NCBI GenBank assembly: GCA_028532985.1 | Contig: JANCIK010000004.1 | Coordinates: forward strand, 248,001 to 312,000 | Reading direction: 5' to 3' | From: Stropharia rugosoannulata | Taxonomy: Eukaryota > Basidiomycota > Agaricomycetes > Agaricales > Strophariaceae | Length of the DNA stretch: 64,000 bases | Shown: positions 33,559-45,553 of the stretch, one piece after another | Layout of the letters: the number at the start of each line of letters is the position of its first letter | Numbering within the stretch: position 1 is the stretch's first letter | Position numbers and translations under genes: made by a program | Notes under the pieces: model-generated | The model's database searches: none | What the model was told of the DNA's origin: nothing | What the model saw: only the letters and a program-made list of their open reading frames with translations

Positions 33559-35776
33559 ATGGCTTCAGACCACCAGGTTGCGCTGACCAGGTCGCAAAGG
33601 ATGCCCACGCCTTCAACCCAAATATCGAGAGCAGCCAGGCAGGTTGTACCAGCTTTTCTGCAAAAACTATACGAGTGAGTGGCTGCGCGGCGGAAGTTCG
33701 TTCGTTATGTGCGCTGAACAAGAATCTTTGGATAGAATGGTGAACGATCCAAATAACGCGGAACTCATAAGATGGTCGGATGCGGGGGACTCTTTCTTCG
33801 GTATGTTTCTGGCTTGTAAACATATTGTGCTCGGCTTAGTAACGTCTATCAGTGCTGGACCACGAGCGCTTCGCACACGAAGTTTTAGGAAGATGGTTCA
33901 AACATCGTAATTTCAGCTCTTTCGTCCGTCAGCTGAACATGTACGGATTCCACAAAATTCCCCACTTACAACAAGGTGTTCTCAAAAGCGACACCGACAC
34001 AGAGTTCTGGAACTTTGCACATGCCAACTTTCACCGCGGACAGCCTGACTTGCTGTGTTTGATCCAGCGCAAAAAGCAGGTGCCACAGCCCGGAGAGGAA
34101 GGCGCTCTGGATGTACGCGATACAAACGCCACTTCTGGCACACAACAAAGTGGCTCCAGTGGACAACAGAGCAGCCCAACCATAGCCTCAGGTCAGATTC
34201 TTGATGTAAACTCTATCGTGAATGGAATCGCTGCGATAAGACGCCATCAGACAACGATATCAGCTGAGCTTAACGAACTCAAACGTTCAAATCAGTTATT
34301 GTGGCAAGACGCGCTCGCGGCCCGTGCAAAGCATCAGAAACAACAGGACACTATCAACAGGATTCTCAAGTTTCTTGCAGGCGTATTTGGTCAGCATGCG
34401 GCTTCTACAGGTCCAGTAACGACAAGTGCTCCTGGTACGCCGACAGGAAACGATAATGAGGCTACTGGGATGAAACGTAGGATGAGGTTGATGATCGAAG
34501 ATGCGAAGAGGGACGGTCCCATGAAAACAGTCATCAGGGAATTACCTATGGAAATGGATGATGATTACAACAGTAGGTCATGTCTTCTCGTATTTCATGT
34601 CTCTCTGACGATCGTTTAGACTATCCCTCAATTGGAACACCAAACTCAATAACTTCTGTAGCTTCTCCATCGCCATCCGTGACATTGTCGGAGGGTACCC
34701 CTGCTGCTGATCCGCCCACTTTCTACAACTCCAACTTATCGTCTACAACAAACTCTACATCCACAAATGCTTCTAACTCCAGAAACTCTTCTGCAACTGT
34801 AAATGCTGATGATCCGCATTCGCCACAAATTTCCCGGGGTGTACCCCAACAGCAACAACCTCAGCAGCCGCAGCCGCAGCCGCAACAACAACAACAGCAG
34901 CAGCAGCAGGGGAAGCAATTATCGCGAGCGGTTACGCCAGCTCGTCACTCTTCTCAATCGTTCGAGTTTGATCCACGTCTACAAGGTGTTTTGAATCAGC
35001 TATCGCCTGCTCAAATTCAACACCTACTTGCGTCACTTGCATCACAGCCTTTGAATGATAATAGTGCGTCAAGCTCATCCTCTTCAGGGACTATAAACCC
35101 CAGCGCAACCACTACTGGAGGACTGCTAACACAGTATCATCAACCTTCGTCGTTTGATTTCTCAATTAATCCTGCATCCCAGAGCAGCGTGTTCAGCACT
35201 TCTGGTATCCCTATCCAATCGCATAACGGCCTGATACCCTTTGATAATTATGATGCAGGCTCTCCACATGAACATCAAGCAGGACATCTCGGTCTGGACG
35301 TCGTTGACCCCGAGCAGCAGCAGCATCAAGCACGCATGGAAAGGCATTGGCAGGCGGCTGAGGACATAGACAAAGATGTTAATGCCCTGAATACCAGTAT
35401 TAGCTCCCTCATTCAGACGTTCGGCCTTGACCCATCCCTACTAGACGAAAACCTTCCTCAGACAGGACCACCCTCAAGCATCGAGGCTGGCGGGTCAATA
35501 AGCCACAACGACGACATGCAGGGGCACGACGGACAAGAAGGAAATGTCTCTACGTCGGACTTTGACTTTTTTGACTCGTTCTTCAATAGCATGCCCGCGT
35601 CGGGTAGCGGTTCTGGCTTGCATGGTAACGACGGTATTGGTGGAGGGACCGCCGCTGCGGATATGGACTACAATGATCTGGCATCTACAGCGTTCTTGGA
35701 CGAGGCATCTACGCCAACGCCGTCTGACATGGCATCGCCAGTTCAGTCGCTGAGGCATGTTTCTCCCTACATTTAG
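33559..35776 (+). CDS. hsf1: Heat shock transcription factor (HSF1 class)
   Basis: This is the trimeric nuclear regulator of chaperone genes. Exons 33559-33674, 33736-33800, 33853-34572 and 34620-35776 keep phase and give about 685 residues. The winged-helix DNA-binding domain spans residues 29-135, with the recognition helix FSSFVRQLNMYGFHK (81-95) and EFWNFAHANFHRG. A hydrophobic-heptad trimerisation region (HR-A/B) follows, from IVNGIAAIRRHQTTISAELN to RILKFLAGVFGQH. The rest is low-complexity activation sequence with a Gln/Pro run (about 34846-34916), serine runs and acidic patches. The 3' end is unclear: an open segment at 35817-36018 (GSRLKRKSEVILDFDSINAV ... KMKRRKDK) looks like a natural basic C-terminus, but no canonical splice joins it in phase, so I stop at the in-frame TAG. 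Confidence 0.93.
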
Positions 35777-35816
35777 AACTGCGGCGTGGCTAACGCCGTT
35801 GCTGCAACCTTCATAG

Positions 35817-36018
35817 TTCCGGCCTTAACATGTCGCCTGCGGTTAGCACGATAAATGCACCCGCAGAAAACGGCAGCACGACACCAGGCAGCCGGCTGAA
35901 GAGGAAATCAGAAGTTATCTTGGATTTTGATAGTATCAATGCGGTAATTGGGGATATACAAGGAGGCTCGACGCCAAATACTGGAACGCTGAAGATGAAG
36001 AGAAGGAAGGATAAGTGA
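35817..36018 (+). CDS. Possible C-terminal exon of HSF
   Basis: An open segment immediately after a CATAG acceptor encodes SGLNMSPAVSTINAPAENGS and a Lys/Arg-rich end before TGA. Residue use matches a disordered HSF tail better than chance. The upstream exon ends in the wrong phase for the obvious donor (GTTTCT at 35759), so an unusual donor, a frameshift or non-coding status all remain possible. Confidence 0.35.
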
Positions 36019-37422
36019 TGTTGGTTGCTCAGATTCCGTGTCTCCCTGGTTGGTTCGTACACCAAACAGAAGATACGGGCTATGCTTCTCTTCTTGTCTC
36101 TGGGATTTCCTCCTACGGTTGGTCCATCCTTACCTCAGGTTGTCATCATTCATACTTTGTTCATTATTGTCCAATTTTTTGTTTTTTGTTTTTTCAAGTT
36201 GTAGCTCATACCATTGCTTTAATCGCCCACCGCCTACGACAACCCTTTTTCTCGACGATATCTTCTAATGATGTTCTTGGTCTCCCTATTCATTACCCAA
36301 TCCCCGTCAGCACACCGTCGCTCACAGCTTTCCCTGCCGACCGCCTTCCTCGTCCACAGATCAAAGCCGATCAGCAGCTGTACGACAGTCACTCGCGTTA
36401 TGGCACCCCCTCTTGCGTCCTGCACACCACTATATACAACACAACACACATTTGTACAAAGCTTTCTCCATTGCATTCACGCCATGCTCATCAAAATCAT
36501 CTGTCACTGGCTTGCTCCTCCCCAATTCATTTACTTATCTGTGTACTGTTAGTTATATTACGTGTTCCTAATTTGGCTGTATCCACCAGTGATGATTCGT
36601 CCGCGCTATGTACTGTAGTGCAGAAAACTTCTGCTAAGAGGCCAGATGGACAGTTGTACTAGTACTAAGTGTATGCTGTTCCGATAGTTACCATCCCTCG
36701 ACTCATACTAGTACGCACGACAGTTGTAGAATTATATATATGATAAACGTTGGGCGTTGTAGCTGTGTAGATAAGTAGTACTTAGTGAAAGTTCGTTTTG
36801 GTTTTTGTATATAAGTATATCGAGTGGTGGTGGTGATAAGGCGGCGGAAAGTAGTATGTGTAAGGAGATAAGTAGCTTCTATGTATATAGTGATGTGGTG
36901 TGCCACTGCGCCACAACGTGACAACCCTGTACCCTAAGGTCCAGCTTGGGTCCAGCAGGTCCAGGCTTCTAGGGAACGGTTGCACATCTTTGTGTGCATC
37001 TAAATATATAAATTCGGTATAGGAATCATGATTCATCACAGGCGTTACGATTTCCATGTTCGGCCATCACGAGAGTCGGTCACTGCCCGGACTGTTGACT
37101 TCATTCCGAGCATGTTCCACAGACGTCTGGCTGTGTGAAGCTTACCGTGCCCTAATTGCTACCGCCACTACGCCACACCTTTGACTCTGGTTCGGCAGAG
37201 AAACGCTGAAAAGGCATGTTATCGCACGTGTTGATACCTTGGATAGCTTTTCACAAATTCACATTACTTTGACATTGGTTACCTGAATAGTGCAAGAATC
37301 AGCACCTAGGTACCTAAAGAGAAGCGGGTTCTTCTCGTGGGCGCTGTAATCGCCACTTTCTCATTCAGCCCTTGTGGATGACTGCCACGACCATCCCTGT
37401 CTCCCCTCCATAATCCAAGTAA
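36019..37422. other. Intergenic region, HSF to NACHT gene
   Basis: This 1.4-kb region is pyrimidine-rich at its left end (probable HSF 3' UTR). A 215-codon open frame at 36015-36662 has no family sense, and a real gene was not found. The last 100 bp are the promoter of the next gene. Confidence 0.4.
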
Positions 37423-39488
37423 ATGCATACGCCAACGGTACCCGAAGTTATACCACATGAAAGGTCGCCTTCAACGAGTAGTGGACCTAGTACTCGAAAT
37501 GTACACACCCCAATCATGAGCTCTTACAGCCCAACGGAGCCAGAATATGACATTGGTATATACTCTACTTAGATTTGTGGTGTTATTCTGAAAGAGCATC
37601 TTTTAGGCCTTGAATTATTAGCAGCCAGACTGGACGATGCATCAATAAATGGCCCGGAAGCAAGGTATCCACCTATTCCTTCCCTACCGTCAAGTTGCTT
37701 TGAATACATGATGCATTGGATGGACGATCCGAAGCCATCTTCGCCCCTGACGTGGCTTGGCAGGACATCTGAGAGTGGACGTTCAGCAGCAGCTCAGAGC
37801 ATTGCCAATAACTGTCGAATTTCTAATCGTTTGGCCGGGTCTTACTTTTTCCACGAACCTAAAAGTGCGGATGCAGATCGCCAGAATCGTGCACTAATAA
37901 TTGGAATAGCGTATCAATTGGCCAAGAACGTGGACGTTCTCCGAGGATATATAAACAGTGCAGTCGCTGAGGATCCGTCGGTGCTTGATAAATCGCTGGA
38001 GGTGCAGTTCCAGGATCTTATCGTACGACCCTTCATAGAAGCAAACGCCCTACATTTACCGCCTCTGCTTGTTGTCATAGACGGACTGGACGAAGGGTCA
38101 ATCCAAGAACACTATAGATCGCAAGTATTGGGCCTTATAACGAATGCCGTCACTTCTTCGAAAATACCCCTTCGGTTTCTTATTACGAACTCAGGACCGC
38201 ATGTCAAAAATGGAGCTGACTCTAATCATACAAAATACTCTAGCCAGACAATACTTCTTGACGACCATATTTCATACAAAGAAGATATCTTCATCTCTGA
38301 CATTGCGAATGACCGACTACGACCTGTCAAATCTCGCGCAAGTGGTCCTCCGCGCTCCCTCCTGGGCCGGATGCTACCATCAAAAAACTCGAATTCTGCC
38401 ATCGTCCCTAAACACCCGAAGCGCAGCAGCTCGCTCGATAGTTTTCCTACACTCGTCACAGCGCTTTCTGCAAACAACTACACAGAATCATATTCCCGCT
38501 CTTTGATGATGGCAGGACATGGATTTCCTCTGTGGTACCCTAATGGCGACTTGGGCAAGCCCTTGGATTACCTGCGCAAAGGCGTGAGTATCGGAGACGT
38601 AGGCACTTTAGATAGCGATGGACTATTTGACTTCTGCTTCAATATTTTCCTGCCACTTGACCATCCAGCTCATAACGGACTTGCTCCAGCCCAATTTCAA
38701 CCACTTGAACCTGCTCTAGATCCGACAGAAGTAGAAGTCATACCCCAACACTTTCCTGCTGGATACATCATCACAAGTCAGGGAATTAACGTGACAAAAA
38801 AATCTAGCCAGCCGTTGTTAGTCTTATTCTATTTATTCAAGATGGTACATGTCATATTAATTGAGCTCTAAGGCAGATCCAATTCTCCTCCACCGAGCGT
38901 GAAGGGGGCATCATCGTTCTTCCAAACGGTGGATCGAGGGAAAACCTGCTGAAGACGAACCGTATTCACGAGTACGTCAAGCAGTATGCGCCGTACTGGT
39001 ATCAGGACGTAAACGGATACGGCGGGGTCGTGCACACCAACGGCTCGCTCTTTCTCGTCACGGGCTGCGACAAGGCCGACGACTGGGCGGTCGCTGCGTT
39101 CCCGTCATTTCCCGGCGGCAAAGCGCGCCTGGAGCTGGCGTACGCGCAGCAGCCCGACTACGGCGATCCGTGGACGCACAACAGCTCTGCGCGAACGAGC
39201 TTCTACGCACCGAGCGAGACGCGGCCGATCCCGCCCGGCCACCACCAGTGCGTCTTCGTTCGCGGGATGCGTATCTCGCTGAGCGATAAGTCGTGGCAGG
39301 AGACGATGCCGCAGACGGACTCTACGCGCCTGTTTTACACTTATATCCTCCGTACGCCTTCTGCTATTGAGTTGTTTGTGGATAGTTTGCTGGTATATTT
39401 GCGGTTGCGGATGTCCGAGAGACGGGCGATGAGTAAGGTGACGCCCAGCCGGCTGGTGAGTTGTCATAATTATATTCTGCTCGGGTAA
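37423..39488 (+). CDS. NACHT-type NTPase with degenerate P-loop and uncharacterised C-terminal domain
   Basis: Exons 37423-37555, 37607-38816 and 38873-39488 keep phase and give 652 residues. Residues 90-260 look like the NACHT ATPase of fungal NLR-like proteins: LTWLGRTSESGRSAAAQSIA in the P-loop position, SYFFHEPKSADADRQN, and Walker B LLVVIDGLDE (198-207). In the P-loop the catalytic Lys is replaced by Arg (R103) and the glycine pattern is lost, so ATP hydrolysis may be impaired. Instead of ankyrin, WD40 or TPR repeats, the C-terminal half is the domain also found at 29.4-32.4 kb (FPLWYPNGDLGKPLD, VSIGDVGTLDSDGLF, GGIIVLPNGGSREN, APYWYQDVNGYGG, NGSLFLVTG, WAVAAF). Exon 3 is markedly GC-rich compared with exon 2. 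The last intron or stop may differ, since a donor-like GTGAGT lies at 39457. Confidence 0.75.
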
Positions 39489-39564
39489 CATCGAGGCTAA
39501 TGTATCTAAAGCAATTATTTCACCCCAATTTTGTCATTGGACAGGAACTTTTAAAATTGGTGAG

Positions 39565-40179
39565 CTATATGCGTTGAGCTATTTGTGCTGCATATATGTC
39601 GTTCCACATTGATTGTACTATCTCAGGCTCCAGAATCTGATGTGGCCTTGGTTGACGATTCTGTTTGGTGTTCCTTGACGCACAAGGTATTTGGTCACTT
39701 GCAATGAGAGTACGAGAACACTGTTTTGCAGTAATGTCTGAATTTTGTTGGTTTTCAGGCAATTTGTACCACTTCTGAGGTAAACAAACTCGTAACTGCA
39801 GTCTTCGCGCATAGTCACCTAGTCCGATGCAATGGTAAACGCTCATTTGATTTATGTTTCATTGCTTCACACTCACCAGTTACGGACGTATCCAGGAATA
39901 GTCACACTTCAATCTAAAGCAGAGGTTGATAATGGAGCAGTGAGTTAACCCAGCCTCAGCATTCTCTCTGCATATCTCTAACGAATTTTGGTGCTTCGTG
40001 ATCCCAAAGCCTCCGCTTACTCTTTCTGAAGACTCATTTCTCTCTAAGCTCTTCTCAATTCCTGGGTTCAAGAAACGGCGAAAAGATGTTCGCTGGATTG
40101 AAGACATTACAGTATCTGAGCATGCTAAATTATTCAAGTAGATTCTACTTCCCTGTGCAACTTTCACTATCCTGTTCAA
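39565..40179 (-). CDS. Hypothetical small gene, uncertain
   Basis: Two open segments on the minus strand lie between converging genes. They are 40179-39880 (MNRIVKVAQGSRIYLNNLAC onward) and about 39846-39565 (VYHCIGLGDYARRLQLRVCL ... IYAAQIAQRI). A canonical donor GTGAGT at about 39877 and an acceptor at about 39843 could join them in phase if an earlier intron ends at CTTTAG (about 39917). I do not recognise the product. It may be chance. Confidence 0.25.
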
Positions 40180-40386
40180 TTGTTCTTTAAATTATTGACT
40201 GAACCAATGCCCACAGTCCCATTTTATACATTCGTTATACTATACATACCCACTTTTTACTTTATGTTGTCATACAGTCTGTTAATAATAATTACGCCTT
40301 ATGCTCGCGCCTTGCTTTCTTCTTATGACAGGTATAGTTATATAGCTGATCAGCGTATCTTTTTAAATTGCAGTTTGACTTCAGTC

Positions 40387-43300
40387 CTAAGTACTTGACT
40401 CCCCATCGTCCGAGACATCTGAATCCACGTCCATAGCATCCGCGCCGTCCTCCATTCTGATTCCCTCTACGCCTGAGTACGGTATTTTGTCCCTCAACCA
40501 CCGGCCACGCAGCAGCTCGACGCGACACAATCCCGATGCTGTCCCCGCTGCAACAAGCGAGGACCCCGCGAGTCCATTCCCGCTGTTCCATACTACGCGA
40601 TGCACGCCCACCTCCTGTGGCCACGCACCAGTCCCCGTGGGGATGACAATGTCAGAACCTTTTTTGCCCTTCCCCTTCACAGCACGGGTGGCCGTCGTAC
40701 GGTCGAAGGACTCCTGTATACAACGAAAACGAAGTGAACGTGAAGCATATACTGTCAATGAATGATTAACAGACTAACCTGAGGCAAAAACTGATCGAGC
40801 ATGCGGTACTCCTTCGTTTTACGGTTGTAGTCCATTTGGAATATTTTATGTACGAAAAACGGCTATGAAAAGAAGGTTGGTCTCTTTTTGACTTCTTTGC
40901 TTTAGAACTAAAAGAGAAAGAAAACCTACCACTGATCCTCCCCGCCTCGTAGATCTAAGGATATTCGTCGTTGAACAGGAACCATCTGCAGCACCTACAA
41001 CAAGTTGCGGGTGGAAGTCAGAAGCATTGACGGTCTTACAATGCAATCAAATTATTATCAGCCAACAGATCATAAATAACAGAGCCTTGCATACCCAGAC
41101 AGGGCCTTGTGGCTCAAATAGCGAGTGCCCGCGGCCTAGCATACTAGGCGATGCCGAGTAGGCTTTGACGGTGTTTTCGTGATCTAATGTGATGGGTCCC
41201 CCTGCGAAGGGAGAGAATATTAATGCATTTATAACATCTAGATCGACAATCCCGTCTATTAATCATACGACAGTAAGGAGCTGTAACATATGACTTGCCC
41301 CTCGTACGATTCATTACTGCTCCTCGCCCGTCGCGAATGTCAGTGAGGCACTCCATACCATCGTATCCCGCACTGGCAATAACTGTTGGGTCCTGGTCAA
41401 GGCGAGGAGAGCCTGAAGGCCAGCACGCCGGTGAGCGAATCCAAGCTAGGGCTCGGATAGCAGATTGGTGCACAGAAAGATAATATGCTGGTAGTAAGTC
41501 AGTGAACGTGGGGGTAGCTGTAAAGAAAAGAGACGTTTCGGCTTGAGTGAGCGATTGTTCATAAGAGATATAGGACCTACAAGGATCTGTGGCGGCTTTT
41601 AATGCAATGCCGATATTGTACACGGCAATAGCACCTGTGATACTGCATGGTGAGATTAAGATAAAGGCATGGATGGGGACAGTGCGGGGCACCATTGGTT
41701 AACCCTATAGCGATCACCTCGCTGTTCGCCCAGTCAAATGAAAAGCATGCAGTTTCTTCATGCTCAATACGAAGTATCGGTCTTGGAAGTTTTACTGCAT
41801 AAGAACATGTGTCAGTGAAGTATTATACTCAGATGCATCCAAGTATATACGCACCGTACACGAGCTGGGTGCTATCAGGATTTTTTGGGACGATGTCGGC
41901 TGGATCAGGTATGACGAATAAGGAGAAAGAACCATCTTCAAATGTTCCGCCAAGCAACCCCAGTTTTCTATGATCTTTATTACTAGACTTCTGAGAACGA
42001 TGGTATCAAAGGATTGCCTACACTCATATGCAATATATGCGCTTACTAGATCATGCGATGGAAGGGGACACCACTTAAGGTCATATGCAGGCCCAGAATC
42101 GATACAAAGAACCATTTCACACTTCATTTGGCCCATGTCAGGCATCTTTGAAGGGCTTTGACTTGTCTTATTATTGGATTTTCGAGGATTGGATAGCGAC
42201 CATATTTGAATACATGCATAAGAAGGGCGCGACACCTTCCTGCCAATCTCGGGAGAGTGCGAGTGAGACGGGAAAGGCGCTACAGCAATGTACTGCGTAT
42301 ACGCTCTAGCTATCATCCCAATCAGTTTATGTCGTAAGTGGGCATGCTCTAAGAATTTACCTGTGCGGTCGTCGATATGTATTGGACACCAGTCAAGGCC
42401 CCAGACAGGCGCACCAGCATTGAAAACGTGTGCATTACACAAAGATTTGAATTTCGCTATAACGAAGGATGGGGGTCAGAAGCATAGGTGCAATGCATAC
42501 ACAGAACTCACACATAGGCACAGAATCAAACATGGCAAATGTCTCTTTGGTTTGGTTTTTTATGGGCCCAAGGTAGCAAACAGTAGGAGGAGGTGGCATT
42601 AGATTTCCTTCCTCCGTAGTAACATTATCCGTAGGAAGATATAGAGCTGCATCTCTGGGTTGATCAGAATGACAGAGTAAACCTCAAACAGTATATGACT
42701 CACTCCATGTTCAGTAGTTCCCATCCGTCAAGTAGAGGTACATTCTCGTAAACGCATGGTCGCCGCTTGTGTTCAGTCTCGGTATCTTCGCCAGATGTTA
42801 TAGCTTCTTTAAACCATCCTCGATCTTCGAGAAGATCCCACAGAGGCCCTGCGCCAACATTGTAGCCCCACGACTTGTTGACGCGTTCGGTCACTTTTGA
42901 ATTCTCCGTGAAGCCATTGGTGAGGGTGGTTGCCGGCCGCGTAAAGAGGTTTGGCGGATTCGCAAGTCTTTCTACCCTTCCCTCTCGCGAATACAGAGGA
43001 ACAGCTCGATGTCGATGGTGAACGCTCGGCGTCGGTAGGACATACTGCTGTCGCTTCGTGCTTTTGGGGCCTACTACGACCTTTGCTGAAATGTCCGTTT
43101 TGGGTTTCAAGATCCCTTTTGGTTTCGGCGGTACAGGAGACCTTTTTCGTTTAAGAGAGGCATGCACCGTTTTGGGTTTGACGACTTTGACAACCTCTTC
43201 CACATCTTCGTCAATTTCGCCTTCGGCATCCTCGTCCTCTTCATCCTCTTCATCCTCTTCATTATTCTCCTCGGGGTGCTTTGGCTGTTCAGGGTCAAAG

Positions 43301-43461
43301 TCACTCTCACTCTCAGCCTCATCTTCTAACGGGATGGGAGGAGCACTAGAAGGCCCAGCTTGTGGTCCGCCTTCATCCTCGTCGGTGAGGAAGCCCGCAT
43401 TCATGATAGTATAACTCGGCTGGCTCTTTCTGGGCCGTAATTGTCGCGTCATAGTGACCAA
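40387..43461 (-). CDS. TFIIIC WD40 subunit, Tfc6/Sfc6 (GTF3C2)-like
   Basis: TFIIIC recognises internal promoters of tRNA genes and recruits TFIIIB and RNA polymerase III. The protein begins MVTMTRQLRPRKSQPSYTIM. It has a long acidic low-complexity region (about residues 45-95) and basic segments, then VNKSWGYNVGAGPLWDLLED and RGWFKEA. The following exons carry beta-propeller segments: YLGPIKNQTKETFAMFDSVP, HVFNAGAPVWGLDWCPIHID, GPAYDLKWCPLPSHD, LLPAYYLSVHQSAIRALAWI, TVIASAGYDGMECLTDIRDG and VGVHRVVWNSGNGLAGSSLV. It ends with an acidic MDVDSDVSDDGES tail at TAG 40387-40389. At least seven short introns are needed. The first donor is at 42703 and the others are approximate. FNAGxPVWxLDWCP is typical of the Tfc6 family. 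It shares a 300-bp promoter with the next gene. Confidence 0.8.
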
Positions 43462-43759
43462 CTAGTAGCGTAAGACGGATAGTTCAGTTTGGATGACGCG
43501 TCGCGGGGATTCTTGCGGTGGAGTTGGTGGTTGTTGGTGAAGCCTGGTCAAGCGGATGTGCACTGTCGCACAGCTAAGAAAAGTGTTCCGTTGATAAGAA
43601 GGGACAAGGAGTCCAATCTAATCGCCTTCTAATTCGGGGTTCCGGCAAACTTGGGACAACTTGTAGCCGAAAGTCAGTTGAATGTCAGGAAACCAACATA
43701 CCCGCAGGCGAGGCAAATGTTCCTTTCCCTTATTCTAGTTTGGCCTTGATAGACAAGCT
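43462..43759. promoter_or_regulatory. Bidirectional promoter, TFIIIC subunit / MDR gene
   Basis: Only 298 bp separate the two start codons, so control elements are probably shared. I recognise no specific sites. Confidence 0.45.
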
Positions 43760-45553
43760 ATGTCAACACATATTCCGGCAGTAACGAAAGCTCTCGTTGT
43801 TCAATCGTCGAAAGAGCAGCGGAAACCGCCTAGTACTTACGACGCAGCAATCACCGAGCGGCCGCTGTGCAAACCCCAGTCCGGGGAAGTGGTGGTGAAG
43901 ATACTGGCCGCTGGTTTCAACCGTAAAGATGTTAGGAGGGCATAATTTTATCCCCTGAGTTACCATCTAATGTGTTATACTCTACAGCTCTGGGTACGGA
44001 AAGGCCAATACCCTGGAATCAAGCCTGGCGCTGTGTTCGGAGGCGACGGAGCAGGTCAGGACTACAGGCAATATCCGGTTTAATAAGTCAACATAACATT
44101 TCTTTACTCAGGGGTTGTGATTTCATCAGGAACGCCCAACGACTCTCTGCTAGGCAAGCATGTCTTTCTAACGCCATCCAGAGGGTGGGAGAAGGACCCC
44201 CGGGGCCCAGAATTAAGGTAGTACGCACTGCTACAGCTTATTAATCTCACGCAATGTGCTATACACGGTGTATAGAATGACGCTCACATATACTTTCGAC
44301 CGTTAGATTTGGCATAGTCGGCGGGGGTGAATATCCTCCTCTTGGAACGTTCGCAGAGTATATTGTCGTCGAGCGCGACCAGGTCATAGAGACCCCCTCG
44401 CATCTGGACGACGTACATGCTGCTGCCTGGCCCGTTGGAGGCGTTACCGCGTGGAGGTGCGCGTTCAGCCTCAATTAACCTATGCTTCGCTATAATATTA
44501 TTTCAGGGCAGTCGCTGTGAATGCGCAAGTCCAGCGCGGACAAAACGTGCTCATAACAGGCATCGGCGGCGGCGTTGCACTCATCGCTCTCCAGCTTTGC
44601 GTGGCAATAGGTGCCCATGTATATGTCACGAGCGGGAATGCAGAGAAATTGGCACGTGCTAAGGCTCTGGGTGCAGTAGGAGGGGTTAGTTATAAAGACA
44701 GTGAGCAGTGTTTCTACTCCAGTTTTAGAATCCGAATCTCATTAACTTGATCCAGAGGATTGGCCCGCCCAGATCGGCTCTCAGCTTAGAAGAGCTGGCG
44801 GCAACGCCCAACTGGACGCGATCATTGACTCCGCGGGAGGCGATATTATGGGGCAGGCTGGGAAAGTACTCAAGCAAGGCGGCCGAGTCGTATGCTACGG
44901 AATGTACGTACGACCATTATTCTATTATTGAACCATTCGCTCATAGGTTTCTGTGATCCTTCTCCGTCCACCGCTCTTATCGTCGATCCATTATTAACCC
45001 GGCCGTTTTCTTACCGCTTTACTACGCTTTGATAGGACCGCAAGCCCCAAGATAACGTTAACGATGCGGCAAGTGCTTGCCAACCAACAGCTCCTCGGTG
45101 TGTTGTCTTAATTTGTTTGTCTATTTTTCTCTGCCGGGCTCTTCAATAAAGCCCATTGTTAACGGCACAGCTCTCATTACCACAACAAATGTGAGCGGAA
45201 GCTTGTACCCGCCGTGGTACGAGTGCCAAACGAGTGCTATCTACCAATGGCCTTCGTGCTATAGTAGTAGTCATTGGCGTCTTGCATGATTCTCTTCTAT
45301 GATGATTGTTCTTTCTCGTAACTGACACCCTTTTTCTCCTAAAGGGTCGACAATGGGGTCTCATGCCGACCTTGTCGCTGCAACCGCTTTCATAGCTCAA
45401 CATAGGATCGTGCCCATAGTATCCCATGTAATTGATGGGTTGGATCGGTCAGAGGAAGGCTTCGACCTTCTCGACAAAGGAACACAGTTCGGAAAGATAG
45501 TCATCCGGATGCACTCACACGGGGAGACGAAAGTGGCGGATGCCAAGTTATAA
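43760..45553 (+). CDS. MDR-family zinc-type alcohol dehydrogenase-like oxidoreductase
   Basis: A medium-chain dehydrogenase/reductase, expected to reduce or oxidise carbonyl or quinone substrates with NAD(P)H in the cytosol. Eight exons (43760-43930, 43988-44054, 44112-44217, 44307-44456, 44507-44700, 44756-44903, 45036-45097, 45345-45553) keep phase and give 368 residues. The GroES-like half has KALVVQ...GEVVVKILAAGFNRKD-LWVRKGQY and VFGGDGAG. The Rossmann half has VLITGIGGGVALIALQLCVA, HVYVTSGNAEKLARAKALGA, IDSAGG and GGRVVCYGM. The structural-zinc Cys quartet and the catalytic Cys/His set of true ADHs are not evident. The last intron (about 247 nt) is much longer than its neighbours. The exact substrate cannot be told from sequence. 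Confidence 0.9.

Noticed and set aside
36015..36662. 215-codon open frame downstream of HSF
   Set aside because: It starts inside the likely 3' UTR, has no family sense, and is rich in His, Ser and Thr as expected from pyrimidine-rich noncoding DNA.
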